Positions 46,858-57,636 of a DNA stretch of 64,000 nucleotides are shown here, piece after piece. The stretch's first letter is position 1, and each line of letters opens with the position of its first letter. The notes under the pieces were generated by a model. It made no database searches. It saw nothing but the letters and a program-made list of their open reading frames with translations, and was not told the origin of the DNA. Both the position numbers and the translations under genes were made by a program. This stretch comes from Palaemon carinicauda (taxonomy: Eukaryota; Arthropoda; Malacostraca; Decapoda; Palaemonidae): the NCBI RefSeq assembly GCF_036898095.1, contig NC_090750.1, positions 87,821,267-87,885,266 of the forward strand, read 5' to 3'.

Positions 46858-49800
46858 CTGAAAGAAATTACAACATTCCTTTGAATTTGAAGTCATCAAG
46901 GCAAAATAATTCTACCAAAATACAGTTCAACATAAATCCTAAGATTAATAATGCCCCTAATTTTAAGATTAATAAGACAAACTTTTTGAAACTTAGATGA
47001 TATAGCATTACGAAACCACTGAAATAAAATCATATTTTTAAATATTTTGTCATGAAAGGCACCTGAATAAATTAACACTTACATATAATTTAAATACAAA
47101 TCTACAGTATATACTAGTTTTATAAACACCTTAACTGTTAACCAAGATAGGCAGACAAGTGATCTTAAATAACACCTGTATTCTAAGAGTAGGTGTAAAG
47201 CCTTTCCTAATAATGCTCTAGTTGAAACCATAAAACAGCTGCTGAGATCAGAGGCATAAATCCATTTCAAAATGTTTTGTAGGTTAAACAATTTTAACCA
47301 AGTTAGAATTGAATATACTGTACAGTATGGCAGTTTAAATGGGATTTGTGAAATCATCACCACATAATCACAAATTTCTAAGTAATTTGTATTTTTCCTT
47401 ACTATAGAATGGCTGTAAAACATTTAACAAGATAAACATAGTTGCCTGTTGGGTGGCAAGTATGCCCTGCCCACCCAAAAGGTAGAGCAACTACCATTTT
47501 GACCTTTAACTTAGGACTTGCAGGATAGTTAAGGCAGGCAGTGTAACTTGAAGCACTCAAGTTTTTATTAGTTAGAAAAAGCACAAATTACTATTAAAAA
47601 CTTGGGATTTGTTATTACAAGTAATACAAACCATTGTCCTTTAATAGGAGGCTTTTTTTAGGAGGGAGGAAGTCCCTATAATCAAGACTGGCTGGTGAAC
47701 TAAACCATGAGAAGTAAAGGTACTTTGGTCCTATAGAGAAGCGAAAGTCACGTAGCCTGTCAATCTCCTAATTACCTGAGCATGATGTCACAGGTGATAG
47801 GATTGGTTCCTACCAGAAAACTGGTGGGCAGTCACTGAAGAATCTATATCCTTCAAGATATGGTGTCTGAATATATGGGCATTTATGAGAAATGGGTTTG
47901 TATACATTCTATCAATCCTCCCTTACGATACCTCAATGACAACTTATTTTCGAAGAAAATTACTCAGTGGGGTTGCTTTCCTGCATCTAAGGACAAATCC
48001 AGTTCATAATGTCATAACTGAAGTCTATAAAACCAAGGATCAACATCTTTTTATTGCTAAAATTGACAACTTTTTTTTCCTTCAAAAACTTAAACCATTA
48101 CAAAGAGGATCAGACTAGAAAAGGTCAACTAAATGCCATTCTCATTGACAGGTAAACTCAGTCAATTTCGTGTTTACTCAGACTTCTACATAAGCAAATG
48201 GTGAAAACGAAACCACTTTAACTGGATTGGATTTATGAATTTTTCCCAGAAGGCCTGTTACTGGGACCTTAGAGGCAATTCAGCACCCACCTGCAACAGG
48301 GGAAAAATACCGCAGTTGCACCTGAAGGAAAAGTTCAATGCTTGGGCAGCACGATGGAAGAAAGGAAACAAATCCATTTGTATTGTAAGAGTACGAAGGT
48401 ATGAACTACTACTTCAATTACTTTATAAACAATCCTCAATGATACAATTCAGGTCCAACTGTACAAGATAGGATATAGGAGTACGAAGCTTTTTATGGAA
48501 GTTCTTAAAAAAAATTCAAAGCTTTCATTCAACAGCAACCTTTACAGCACTAACTTGTAGCAGTTTACTGTGTACCTTTTACTTTTCCCAGGAAACCTAA
48601 AATACAATTACCAAAATAGTTTTATTTTGTGAAATTATCTCAAGGTGCCTTTTTTAAAAACTCTTCCTGTTGAAGGTATCACTAGATTACTGTTGCTATG
48701 TTCGCTTTGGAAGACTGAACCAGAGAGAGGCGGTTCTGATGGTCACTTGAAGTGGTATAGGAGATTCATAAAGCAATCATAAGGATGAAATGGTGGTTTA
48801 AAAATCTGGTTAATTTCTTGGAAAATAAGACTACTTATAAGCCCTTTCATTAGGAAATGAGAAGTAGCTCAGCTTGTCACTGAAGAACCGATAAATATTC
48901 CTCACCCTCTTCATCTCCAAACACTTAAAGTAGGAACCAATACACATGTTCATTACTTCAAGACTGGGAATAAATTCACTGTATTCAGTAATGTCTCCTC
49001 ATGAGTGGCTTTGCAGGAACAAGAGACTTGAAGAGCAAACATTAATAGCTATCAAAAATTAATGGAGCATAGATGACCACACAGAGGAGGCCAACTAGCC
49101 TCTGATCATCCATATTGAATAAGCTCTCGTTGATAGCAAATGAGTCTTTAATAGGATCAAGTTATCATATATACTCATTGAACCCACATACAGACACCAT
49201 GGCTCTGTAGGATAGGGAGACCTTTTCAGAGGTCCCTGATTGGACATGTAACATCTTTAATCTCATAAGATAGGAAAAGATTTGATGAGCCCCACAAGAA
49301 ATACCGAATTCAGTCACATTTTTTATTTGCTGCTGGCCACCACCTAGCTGGACATTGTTTTAAGTGTCCGACTGAGGAGGAAAGAGGACAAGCAAAATAT
49401 GCAACAGACGAATGGCCAAACCAGTCACTTTTGATGCCTGACCAGAGCCTCAGGAGGTTCTTTAGTCTCCAGAGCCATTCATTGCAGGCATATTCTCCCT
49501 CAGATGTGTGAATAATCTTTCTATACATATTGGTGATAATATGCTTACATCTTCAATATTAATTGTTCAACATAACTATTGTGTTTATCCTTATTTATTT
49601 CAAGTGAATTTTAAGAACCAATAACTAGTTAATTATTTCCATTATTTATACCTCAACCCCTAGATTTTCTATTTAAAAAGCTGTACTCAAGAGCTTACAA
49701 CAGCAACTTTTAGTTACTTTGTCCTAGTTATTATTACTGTATATATAAAAATTTAATAATTTTGTTGATAAAAAGAAATAAACATGGGAAAAAAGTGGGA

Positions 49801-50130
49801 CATGAAATGTTCCAGTCTATTCTAATTTTTGGCATAAAATGTTTGCCTGAAAAAAAACCCAGTTAAGATTGCTATATATGTAGATGGATATGATTGATAG
49901 ATTTGTATGAAAAAAAAAAGTTTTATAAAAATACACAGTATTCTAAAATTCTTTCCTAATTACTATATATGAATTGATTCTCTCAAGAAAATTAAACATT
50001 TCTGGATTCTGAACACAATGTCTATAGCTCACACAAAGCAAAGGTCAATTTCTGTCTACTGATGAGAATATTTCTTATAGGATTCTAAACATTTAAGAGG
50101 TAAATCAACTGAGCACACTTCTTAACATAC
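46858..50130 (-). other. MFAP1 intron (last), 3.3 kb
   Basis: Bounded by GT (50,129-50,130) and AG (46,858-46,859) on the gene strand. It carries a decayed DIRS 3' end at 47,375-48,110. The frames at 48,235-48,471 (+) and 49,310-49,528 (-) have no recognised domain and no splice support. Confidence 0.85.
47375..48110 (-). repeat. Decayed DIRS 3' end in an MFAP1 intron
   Basis: AAGTAATTTGTATTTTTCCT at the left. The reverse-type block GTTAGAAAAAGCACAAATTA leads into TTGGGATTTGTTATTACAAG and AATACAAACCATTGTCCTTT, then GGAGGAAGTCCCTATAATCA and GACTGGCTGGTGAACTAAAC. The order equals that of the copies at 30,565 and 55,110. Noncoding, with no surviving gene. Confidence 0.65.
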
Positions 50131-50286
50131 CTTTGGAAGAATAGTCTTATCAAAGTGATCTTCAAGTGTTGCACCAGAGAAGTCACGTTTAAGAACTTCC
50201 TCTTCATTGTCCAAGAAGAAGGATCCTCTGTGATAGTACTTTTGTAAGAACTTGTACTTCCCTTTGATGGCTTTATTAGTTATCAT
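50131..50286 (-). CDS. MFAP1: MFAP1 internal exon
   Basis: Reads MITNKAIKGKYKFLQKYYHR, then GSFFLDNEEEVLKRDFSGAT and LEDHFDKTILPK. This is the conserved C-terminal core just before the last exon. Acceptor TTTTCAG and donor GTATGT flank it on the gene strand. It is 156 bp (52 codons), phase 0 at both ends. Confidence 0.95.
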
Positions 50287-50679
50287 CTGAAAAGATATTT
50301 AAAAGCAATTAAAATATGAACATTTGTGACAAAATTACTCTATATAAGATGGTTTTGTATGTAGTATCATAAAATATATTACAAATATGACATGTGGTAT
50401 ATACCATCTTCAAATTGTATTGATTGATAGTTCTCAAGTAATGTAATGATAGTTCTTTAAAAAAAAATTATAAAAAAACCTCAAGGTATAAGGCTTACAA
50501 ATCCCAGAAGAAAAGTTTATGTTTATAATGATCTGAAGCACAATATACCACACAAAGGAAGAGAGATTTTGATAAAACCCAAAAAGTTTTCCAATAATAC
50601 TAAAATCATGTAGAGCCACACTCTCAAAACCCCCTGTGTTATTTTAAGCTACAGATATTAAAATTGCTCTTTGTATCAC

Positions 50680-50778
50680 CTTGGGATTGTTACGTAGCTC
50701 TATTCTTCTTTCCTCTTCAGTCATATTTCTCAGCTTATCAACCTCTTCATGGTCTTTCTCTGCTGCTTCACGTTCCTC
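50680..50778 (-). CDS. MFAP1: MFAP1 internal exon
   Basis: Reads EEREAAEKDHEEVDKLRN, then MTEEERRIELRNNPK: the charged helix with the family's LRNMTEEER motif. Acceptor TGTTTCAG and donor GTGATAC. It is 99 bp (33 codons), phase 0 at both ends, and continues directly into the exon at 50,131-50,286. Confidence 0.94.
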
Positions 50779-50976
50779 CTGAAACACATATTTTAGCAAT
50801 AAAAAATGCCAATAGATTGTTTCTAGTCTTTTTATTCAATTGCATAAAACATCATTGAAAAAATACTAAACTGCTTGACTGTATCTTTTTTAATAACCTG
50901 ATAAGCAAACTGAAGCACAAGAAAATAGCTGTACTATATAAACAGATCCTTATAAAATATAACATCTCTATAAACA

Positions 50977-51404
50977 AAAATTTTTTTTATCATAGACAGA
51001 AGAGAAGATGGATGTGGCAAAGATGAGAATGTTGAGATGGATGTGTGGGGTGACAAGAAGAGATAAGATACGGAATGAGGTAATTAGAGGTACCACAGGA
51101 GTTAGAAAACTATCAGATATGATCCAAGAAAGTAGACTGAGGTGGTATGGTCATGTCATGAGAAGAGATGTGCAGTATATTGGGAGGAGAGTGGTGGAAA
51201 TGGAGGTACGGGGAACGAGAAGGAGAGGGAGACCAAAGCGAAGGTGGATGGACTGTATCAAGGATGACCTTCGATCAAAGGGATTAACCGGTGATGAGGT
51301 GTGGGACAGAGGTAGATGGAGAAAGCTGACCAGAAACATTGACCCCACATAGAAGTGGGAAAAGATGTAGACAAAGAAGAAGAAACAAAATTTTTTTTAT
51401 CATA
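50977..51404 (+). mobile_element. 5'-truncated LINE insertion with target-site duplication
   Basis: The + frame 51,008-51,352 reads AKMRMLRWMCGVTRRDKIRN, then RLRWYGHVMRRD, GRPKRRWMDCIKDDLR and ends RNIDPT-stop. This is the C-terminus of an RTE/CR1-type LINE RT protein. It is followed by a GAA-rich tail. The 18-base sequence AAAATTTTTTTTATCATA occurs identically at 50,977-50,994 and 51,387-51,404, a clear target-site duplication. It sits antisense to MFAP1 in its intron. Open frame and perfect duplication indicate a young insertion. Confidence 0.9.
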
Positions 51405-52800
51405 CACAATCCAATAATTAGAAACAACTCTAAAGAGTCTTGAGTGAGGAAAGATGGATGTTAATATTCCTAAAAACCATGAATTGAACACGATGTAATT
51501 GGGGGAAAATGTGAGAATCGTTGGAAAATAAATTTCCATTTTATCCAAAGGCACCAAACAGGAAACCAAAAATTATAGGTAATATAAAATAGATAAAGTA
51601 TTATAGGGGCATAAAAGTTACTCATTGTACTAAGAAAGGCATACATTATTATTTTGATTAGGAAATTAAGATTGGAATATTGCTGTATGAAAAAGAAAGT
51701 GATTAAATAGAAGACCAGTTTTTAAGTAATATCTGGATGATGGAAAGTTCCATAAGTATGCATTAAGAGTAATACAGTAATTCTTTGCCATATTGCAGTT
51801 CATCTATTGCTTCCTCAGTACATTGCAGATTTATAAATGTATACATAAATCTATATAACGGATTCCTCTTTAAAGCACTGGTTTCTGACGGCAGATAAGT
51901 TTTATATTTTTATAATTTAATTATTGTTTGTTAAAACTAGTAATTTTTAGTCTTATAAAAGCTTAAAATAGTCATATTTGGCGATTTCTTAGAATGGAAC
52001 ACCCACAATAGCCAAGGGAGTACTGTACTATGTAACAGTTTGGGTGACAGATGTGACTAGGAGAATCATAGACAAGCAACATTACTTAGTACAGTAGGGT
52101 ACTGTATACCATGGAAGATTTACAGTAAAATGGGATTTTAATTTAAAAACTAGATTCAAAGGTAAAGATCAGTGGGAGTTATAACAAGGAAGAGGGTTTG
52201 AGAATAATTTATAAATCAACAGTTTTGTAAGATTCTTAGAGTGTAAGATAAAAGCTTAGTAACATATGAGGAGTTACTTAAAAATTTATAAAATCAATAG
52301 AGGTAATGTGTACGGTATTAAGAGCATATGGTATAGAGGATGAGTTGTTGAGAACAATAAATTCTTTATGAAGGGAGTGAGGCTTGTTATGAGTGCGTAT
52401 GCAGGAGTGACTGGGTCCGAGACAAGGGTGTGTTGAGTCTCCATGCTCAGAGGATACTGTGCTGATCAGAAGAAATTAAGATACTAGCATAAAAATCTTA
52501 AAAGGCTTTACAAGAGAAGAAAGTTGAGAATAGGTAAAATTGAGGAAACATAAGATTATGATAGAAATATAAAATACAAAAATGGAACTTTAAATGTTAA
52601 CACAGGATAAAAGAAAGGAAATAGTTGATTCATTAAGTGTTTGTGGTTAAATATGACAATTGATTGTAAGATAAGGAAACAGGAATCACAGTAATGTGTG
52701 TGGAAGGAAAGCTAGCAGACTAATATTCTTTCTGGAGGGGAAGTAAAAGGAAAAATGTTCTGATGAGAATATTTTCTTAAAAATATACAAATAAACATAC
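51405..52800. other. Rest of the MFAP1 2.0-kb intron
   Basis: The intron runs 50,779-52,800 with donor GTATGT at the exon 52,801 border. Apart from the LINE insertion it is AT-rich, without recognisable features. Confidence 0.7.
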
Positions 52801-53007
52801 CTTGTCTCTCTTCAATCTTCTTAACTCCCTTAGCTTCCACAACTCGTACTCCGCATCATCAGCTTCATCGTCAGTATTAATTGTATTCATTGGATCATTA
52901 TCCACTAAGTTATTGCGCATGTTAGCAGCATTTCTGTTTTCCTGCTCAATCAAACGCAGCGTCTCTCTCCTTCTCTCCTCTACTCGACGTCGGTTGTCTA
53001 CTTCTTG
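52801..53007 (-). CDS. MFAP1: MFAP1 internal exon
   Basis: Reads QEVDNRRRVEERRRETLRLI, then the acidic NTDDEADDAEYELWKLREL and RRLKRDK. The TDDE...EYE.WK.REL.R.KRD block is diagnostic for MFAP1. Donor GTATGT, acceptor TTTCAG. It is 207 bp (69 codons), phase 0. Predicted long charged helices fit a scaffold-like spliceosomal protein. Confidence 0.95.
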
Positions 53008-53624
53008 CTGAAAATTAAAGTAAATATAAATATGGGAGATTATATTTCTGTGCCTAGTAACCTAAATATCAGTAATTTTAAGAATGATTTGGCCATGAAA
53101 TAAAGAAAGAAGGGAGACTTGGGGGCAGCTTTACAATTAAAGTGATATTGGAATCCTTTAGTGCAGGATCAGCAGATAGGATTGTCTAGTAATAACAATG
53201 TATTATTCACGCTTTTAGCTTTGTTCAGAAATGGCTTACCTCTTGAATTTTATGGAAAACATTCTGTGAGCCAATAATCCATAATTGGCTACCCACAAGT
53301 TTCAGTGGCCAGATTAAATGGTCCTATATATCTTTACATACACCAATTTTATTGGACAGAGCAAGTATAAAAAATCTTTTTAATCTTTTCTCTCCTGTAT
53401 CATTTTGAAAATAATGTATATATCTTGTGTCCTATCACTTAATTGCAAACTCATAATTGATTATTAAAATGTACTAACACCTGTACTACCAGTGTTTGTG
53501 CTCCATACAACAGGCAAACATAGTACTGTACTGCTTTGTTACTTTGTTACATGTGTTTTGGGATAGAAGCATTTGTTATCACCCATATCTTACGGATACT
53601 TCAAATTTTATTAGATAAATTTAC

Positions 53625-53798
53625 CTGTTTAACTTTGACTTGTTGTTGCTCTTTTTGATGAATCGTAACCCTGTCTTTCTTCCTGACAAAAACTGGCTTC
53701 AGTCTAGGTCCTTCCTCTTCAGAGTCGCTTTCTTCTGAGTACTCAGAACTCTCTTCTTCAGATGATTCTTCACTCCCTTCATCTTCTTTACCTAAAAT
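53625..53798 (-). CDS. MFAP1: MFAP1 internal exon
   Basis: Reads ILGKEDEGSEESSEEESSEY, then SEESDSEEEGPRLKPVFVRK and KDRVTIHQKEQQQ. The PRLKPVF.RKKDRVT motif is typical of MFAP1 and comes after an acidic Ser/Glu tract. Donor GTAAAT, acceptor GTTTAG. It is 174 bp (58 codons), phase 0. Confidence 0.95.
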
Positions 53799-54184
53799 CT
53801 AAACAAACAAAAATAATAATAGATGCAGAAGGTAGAAAAAACATGTGTCATCGGTGGATACCTTAATTTCAATGCCACTTCATTCCTCATTGTATCATAA
53901 TGCAACCATTATTGTTTTTGATAAAAAATGCAATAGCTGTGTATTTCAAGAAATTGTACATTATATACACTATATTAAATATATACATTATATACATTGT
54001 ATTAAATTATATCCTTACATAATTACATATATTATATATCACACAAAATTATTCTCAAAGTATTCAAGTAGTTTTTCTGGTTTTAATACGACTGTAATCG
54101 GCGTCAATGACCTTCGATGTCAAGATGCCAGAGAACTTCAAATCAATCAATCAATAAGACTGTAAATTTCATTAAGAAACTTAC

Positions 54185-54550
54185 CTCCTCCTCTTGTTGA
54201 ATTTTCTGTAGAGCCCTTCGGCGAATATTAAGACGTCGTGAAGCCAGTTCATTCTCGTCCACCTCGCCCTCCGACTCACTATCGGACTCGGCAAGTCGGT
54301 GACTTCTCCTGACTTCTGGGGGCATAGTTGGGTGTTCTGCCACTTCCTCTTCAGAAGCTTCGTCTTCCACCTCTTCCTTTTCCTCCATTCTCTCATCTTC
54401 TTCTACTTCTTCTTCTTTCTCTTCCTTTATTTGTACAGTCTCTTCCTCTGGTATTGCTATTTCCCCAATATCTCCTTCCAAGTTGACCTTCACCTCTCTA
54501 TCCACGGTGCTTTCAGCTTCCTCACCATCACTGAGTTCAACAACTTCTGT
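54185..54550 (-). CDS. MFAP1: MFAP1 internal exon (acidic region)
   Basis: The gene-strand exon reads TEVVELSDGEEAES, a long Glu-rich segment, then RRSHRLAESDSESEGEVDEN and RRLNIRRRALQKIQQEEE. The ESDSE.EGE and RR...IRRRA patterns match the MFAP1 central acidic region. Acceptor CTTTGCAG, donor GTAAGT-like. It is 366 bp (122 codons), phase 0 at its 3' end. The six exons give 407 residues, so roughly the first tenth or more of the protein is missing and should lie to the right of the TE nest or beyond the window. Confidence 0.92.
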
Positions 54551-55109
54551 CTGCAAAGGTTAACATAAAAGATAATTCTGTATAATACAATATACATAAA
54601 TACATGCATACAAACTCAAGCCAAAGCCATTTAATGAATTACAAACAATATAAGATGGTGAGAATGTTTTCAATTCCCTTATATTTCACATGGGTAAAAA
54701 TGTGATTATAATTGGCCTCTGGCGAAGAGAGACTTCTACCATTTTTGAGGCATTTCTTCCCACTAAAGGTTCCACTATCAATTTGCCACTCCTCTGTCTT
54801 GGGATACAGCATTTACTCCTCCTAGGATTTCACAACCCTACAACAAGGGCTCCTCTGCCTTATGATTCAGAGAATTATAATCCCAAACCATTTACTGTAC
54901 ACTTCCTAGGGGTGCAGTGATCAAGTTGTACCATATTGGAAGCAATAAAATCTATCTGACTGACTTAATATCCCTCTGTGCATGAATGATAATGTGAAAG
55001 TTTTTAGCTAAGAGTTCATGGGCATATAGAAGTAAAAAGCAATGATTGATGTCTTGTTTCTTCTCGGAACCTATTGGGTTATGATAAATAGCTTAATATA
55101 AAGAAGAAA
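54551..55109. other. Start of the long 5' MFAP1 intron
   Basis: No upstream exon was recognised here. A + strand frame at 54,690-54,920 shows no known family; its composition (GATTTCACAACCCTACAACA) is repeat-like. Confidence 0.4.
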
Positions 55110-55430
55110 ATATCACAAATTTTAAAAGTAATTTGTATTTGTCATAACTATACAAACCTGAGTCATTTAATGGGAGTATGATTTCAACAGAGCTTGAACA
55201 GCTGTTAAAATCTACCTTGGTACTGTATTTATAATTACTGACAGGTGATGGGAAAGCCCCTTCCACTTTGACCCTCAGGCCTAAGATATGTGGGGAAGTT
55301 GAAGTGGAAAGTTCAACTTAAAATAACTTGTTTGTATATTGTAGTAGAAAAATACTATTTACAGTACTTTTAAAATTTGGAATTTGTTCCTACACAAATA
55401 CAAACCAATGTCCTTTACTAAGAGTATGAG
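55110..55430 (-). repeat. Decayed DIRS 3' end
   Basis: AAGTAATTTGTATTTGTCAT then AACTATACAAACCTGAGTCA at the left. The internal block is TTTGGAATTTGTTCCTACAC then AAATACAAACCAATGTCCTT. It has the same order and spacing as the copies at 30,565 and 47,375, with no adjoining recombinase gene, so only the terminus survives. Confidence 0.65.
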
Positions 55431-55639
55431 CAACTTGAAAAGTTTTAAGCCCGCCCACCTGTCACTCAGCAAGACACGCTCTTTTGACTTTGGCCACAAA
55501 CTGAGATATACTCTTACTGCCTCCTCAATCCTGGATGTATCAAACCTTTTCTTTTTTGCTTTGAAGCGAATGGAAAAATACAGTGATATGTACTGTGTCT
55601 GGGTAATTCAGGAATTAAATGTGGCAGGTTTATGTCAAA

Positions 55640-56476
55640 ATCTACCGTTGACCCTCCCCTTTTTTTGTACTTTTAGCCAAGGGCATGAATATTCACATCC
55701 ACCACCTGCAGTGGGTGGAGTTCTTCAAAAAGATTTTTTGGTATCAGCTGGAGATGCCTAAGATGATGCTGAAGAAGCTCTATAGCTCCTTTTCTTCTGG
55801 CGCTGCTCGACCTGTTGTGTCTCCCTTTGATTTCTCTAGGAATGGGTTCTCTGTAGGAGTCTGTGGGGGAGGAAAAGACCTCAACTTGCTCTCGGGGCAT
55901 TTTCAGGGAAAGCAGAAATATCCCCTTTCACTTGTGAAGGCAATACTCCTCTGCTTTTACCTCAAAACACACTTATTGCTGTACTGACTGATGATACCCT
56001 GGACCTGAGGAAGTTGTGGCCTGCCTTGGGCATCACTGGTGCTCCGTCGATGAGAAAGCATCTCAAGGTTTTGGTAGCTGCCATGACCTGATGCTTCTTT
56101 GCTGTGTCTTTCCAGTCTCCTACTCCACCTGTTGAGGCACTGGTCGACATGGAAACTGTTGATGTGGTTTTTATGATATAGGAGAAGCTCATGTGTCATC
56201 TCCACTTTGCGGGATCTTTGTTCTTGGTCTTCAAGACCTTAACCCTGAAAAATAGCCTAAGTAGAAGCATGTGCACTCCTCATCCTCTTCCAGTTCTTCC
56301 TCCACATCGTCTTTGGTTGATCTTTCTGACTCTGCTGCTTCCATACCGAAGAGGAGGAAGATGAAAAATTCTTTGAAGACAAAGAAGACCAATCTGACAC
56401 TCTGACTGATATCTCCTAACCTAAGTGAGACAAAGATAGTGTGGTATTGGACACCAACTCATTTTGGGAAGGTGTC
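55640..56476 (+). pseudogene. DIRS ORF1 remnant, plus orientation (left part)
   Basis: Around 55,990-56,090 the + strand reads DTLDLRKLWPALGITGAPSM followed by RKHLKVLVAAM. It aligns with NNDLLQLWASLGLQGSPSRE followed by ALFDMIKLGAAV of DIRS-1 ORF1. Flanking Ser-rich and acidic segments also fit. Stops interrupt it. It is cut at 56,477 by a PIF/Harbinger element and should resume at 63,220. Confidence 0.55.
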
Positions 56477-56749
56477 TAAGGCCGGCCATACACTATCATG
56501 TACACACGACAGGTACGCCTCAACAGTTACGCCTGTCAGGTATACCTGATAGTGTATGGCGGGAAAAACTAGCCTTTCAGGGGACCTGACAACTGATGAA
56601 AAATCGATCAGTTCTGCCTGACAGGCGAGTAAACTTGATGTGTGTGTGGCGGTTTCATGAGGTGTACCTGAACAGGTCTCTCAGTTATTAACAATCCTTT
56701 GATGTGGACAGTTTAAATTTTTTTGGTTACTGTACAGCTTTAATCAAGG

Positions 56750-56930
56750 GAGAACTAAGTGACTGCAACTTGTTGTACACTGATTCATTCATGCGCAGAA
56801 AATTGTTATAATCAGATGGTTCATATTTCAATTCATTAAGAAGATTGATACGGGTAAATTTGTTTCTTCTTTGCAGCCATTTCTTACACCGTTGTTTGCG
56901 TTTCTTCCGTCTGTTTTTAATATTTCACAA
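56750..56930 (-). pseudogene. Harbinger transposase N-terminal remnant
   Basis: The minus frame reads RRKKRKQRCKKWLQRRNKFT, then RINLLNELKYEPSDYNNFLR and MNESVYNKLQSLSSPLI. It resembles the W..RN..G....LL.EL...D...Y.NFLRM....F..LL..V.P.I opening of DDE_Tnp_4/HARBI1-type transposases. The reading stops soon after, and the DDE catalytic core is absent. The probable start (MDTREELYFLSLLSV) lies at 63,060-63,110, on the far side of DIRS-2. Confidence 0.7.
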
Positions 56931-56935
56931 AAATA

Positions 56936-57150
56936 AAAAATTTTAAGTAATTTTTATTTTTCCTAACATACTTACCGAGAACTACTTTCTTTAGGAGTTA
57001 CTGGTAATCTCTCTACCGACCAGAGTTTTGTGTAGGTTACCCCCCACCCCGCTTTCTAAGGAGGCCTACCCCCAGCATTAAGGAATGTGCCCCGAGGGTA
57101 GGCTCAACGTAGGTCGCTGCCCGGCTGGGTCAGACTCATCATTAAGTTCT
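56936..57150 (-). repeat. DIRS-2 left (3') inverted terminal repeat
   Basis: CTACTTTCTTTAGGAGTTAC through GGTTACCCCCCACCCCGCTT to CAGACTCATCATTAAGTTCT. The inverse is at 62,859-63,059 with few differences. The outermost ~45 bp (ATTTTTATTTTTCCTAACAT) are specific to this end. Confidence 0.96.
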
Positions 57151-57216
57151 ATTGGATTAGCACAATGCTAGCAAGGGAAGAGAGGCACTCGGGGAAGGAA
57201 GGGAGGGCCATTACCC

Positions 57217-57317
57217 GAAAGTAGTTCTCGGTAAGTATGTTAGGAAAAATAAAAATTACTTAAAATTTTTGATTTGTTCCAACACGAATACTTACCTCGA
57301 ACTACTTTCTTTAGGAG
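57217..57317. repeat. DIRS-2 internal complementary region
   Basis: GAAAGTAGTTCTCGGTAAGT through TACTTAAAATTTTT is the reverse complement of the left end. TTTGTTCCAACACGAATACT through CTACTTTCTTTAGGAG is the reverse complement of the right end. Two bases (GA) separate the two matches near 57,281, marking the circle-junction position. Confidence 0.95.
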
Positions 57318-57636
57318 ACTTACACTTTAGGAGGCGGGAGTGCTATTCTGACCCCCTGACCCGGGACGTGGAGGCCAAGAGGCCTAGGGATAACGGGACC
57401 TACTAGAAAGCGGATGCGAGGGTAACTACACAGAAATTCACGTTAGTGTCTAAGTACTCACCCTTTGAAAAAACTTCTTTTGACGTTCCTTCCAGGAGCG
57501 TAGTCGTGAAGAATGTGTTATCCTATGGTATCAGTCGGTATTCCCCGAAGAGGCAAGTAAGCAACTGGGTAGGAGGTGGGAAACCGCACTTGTGCCTACC
57601 GGTTGCTAGTCTTGATCGCGCCTGGGGTTTTTACCG

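Noticed and set aside
54690..54920. 76-codon plus frame as the MFAP1 5' exon or another gene
   Set aside because: Wrong strand for MFAP1, no family similarity, repeat-like composition.
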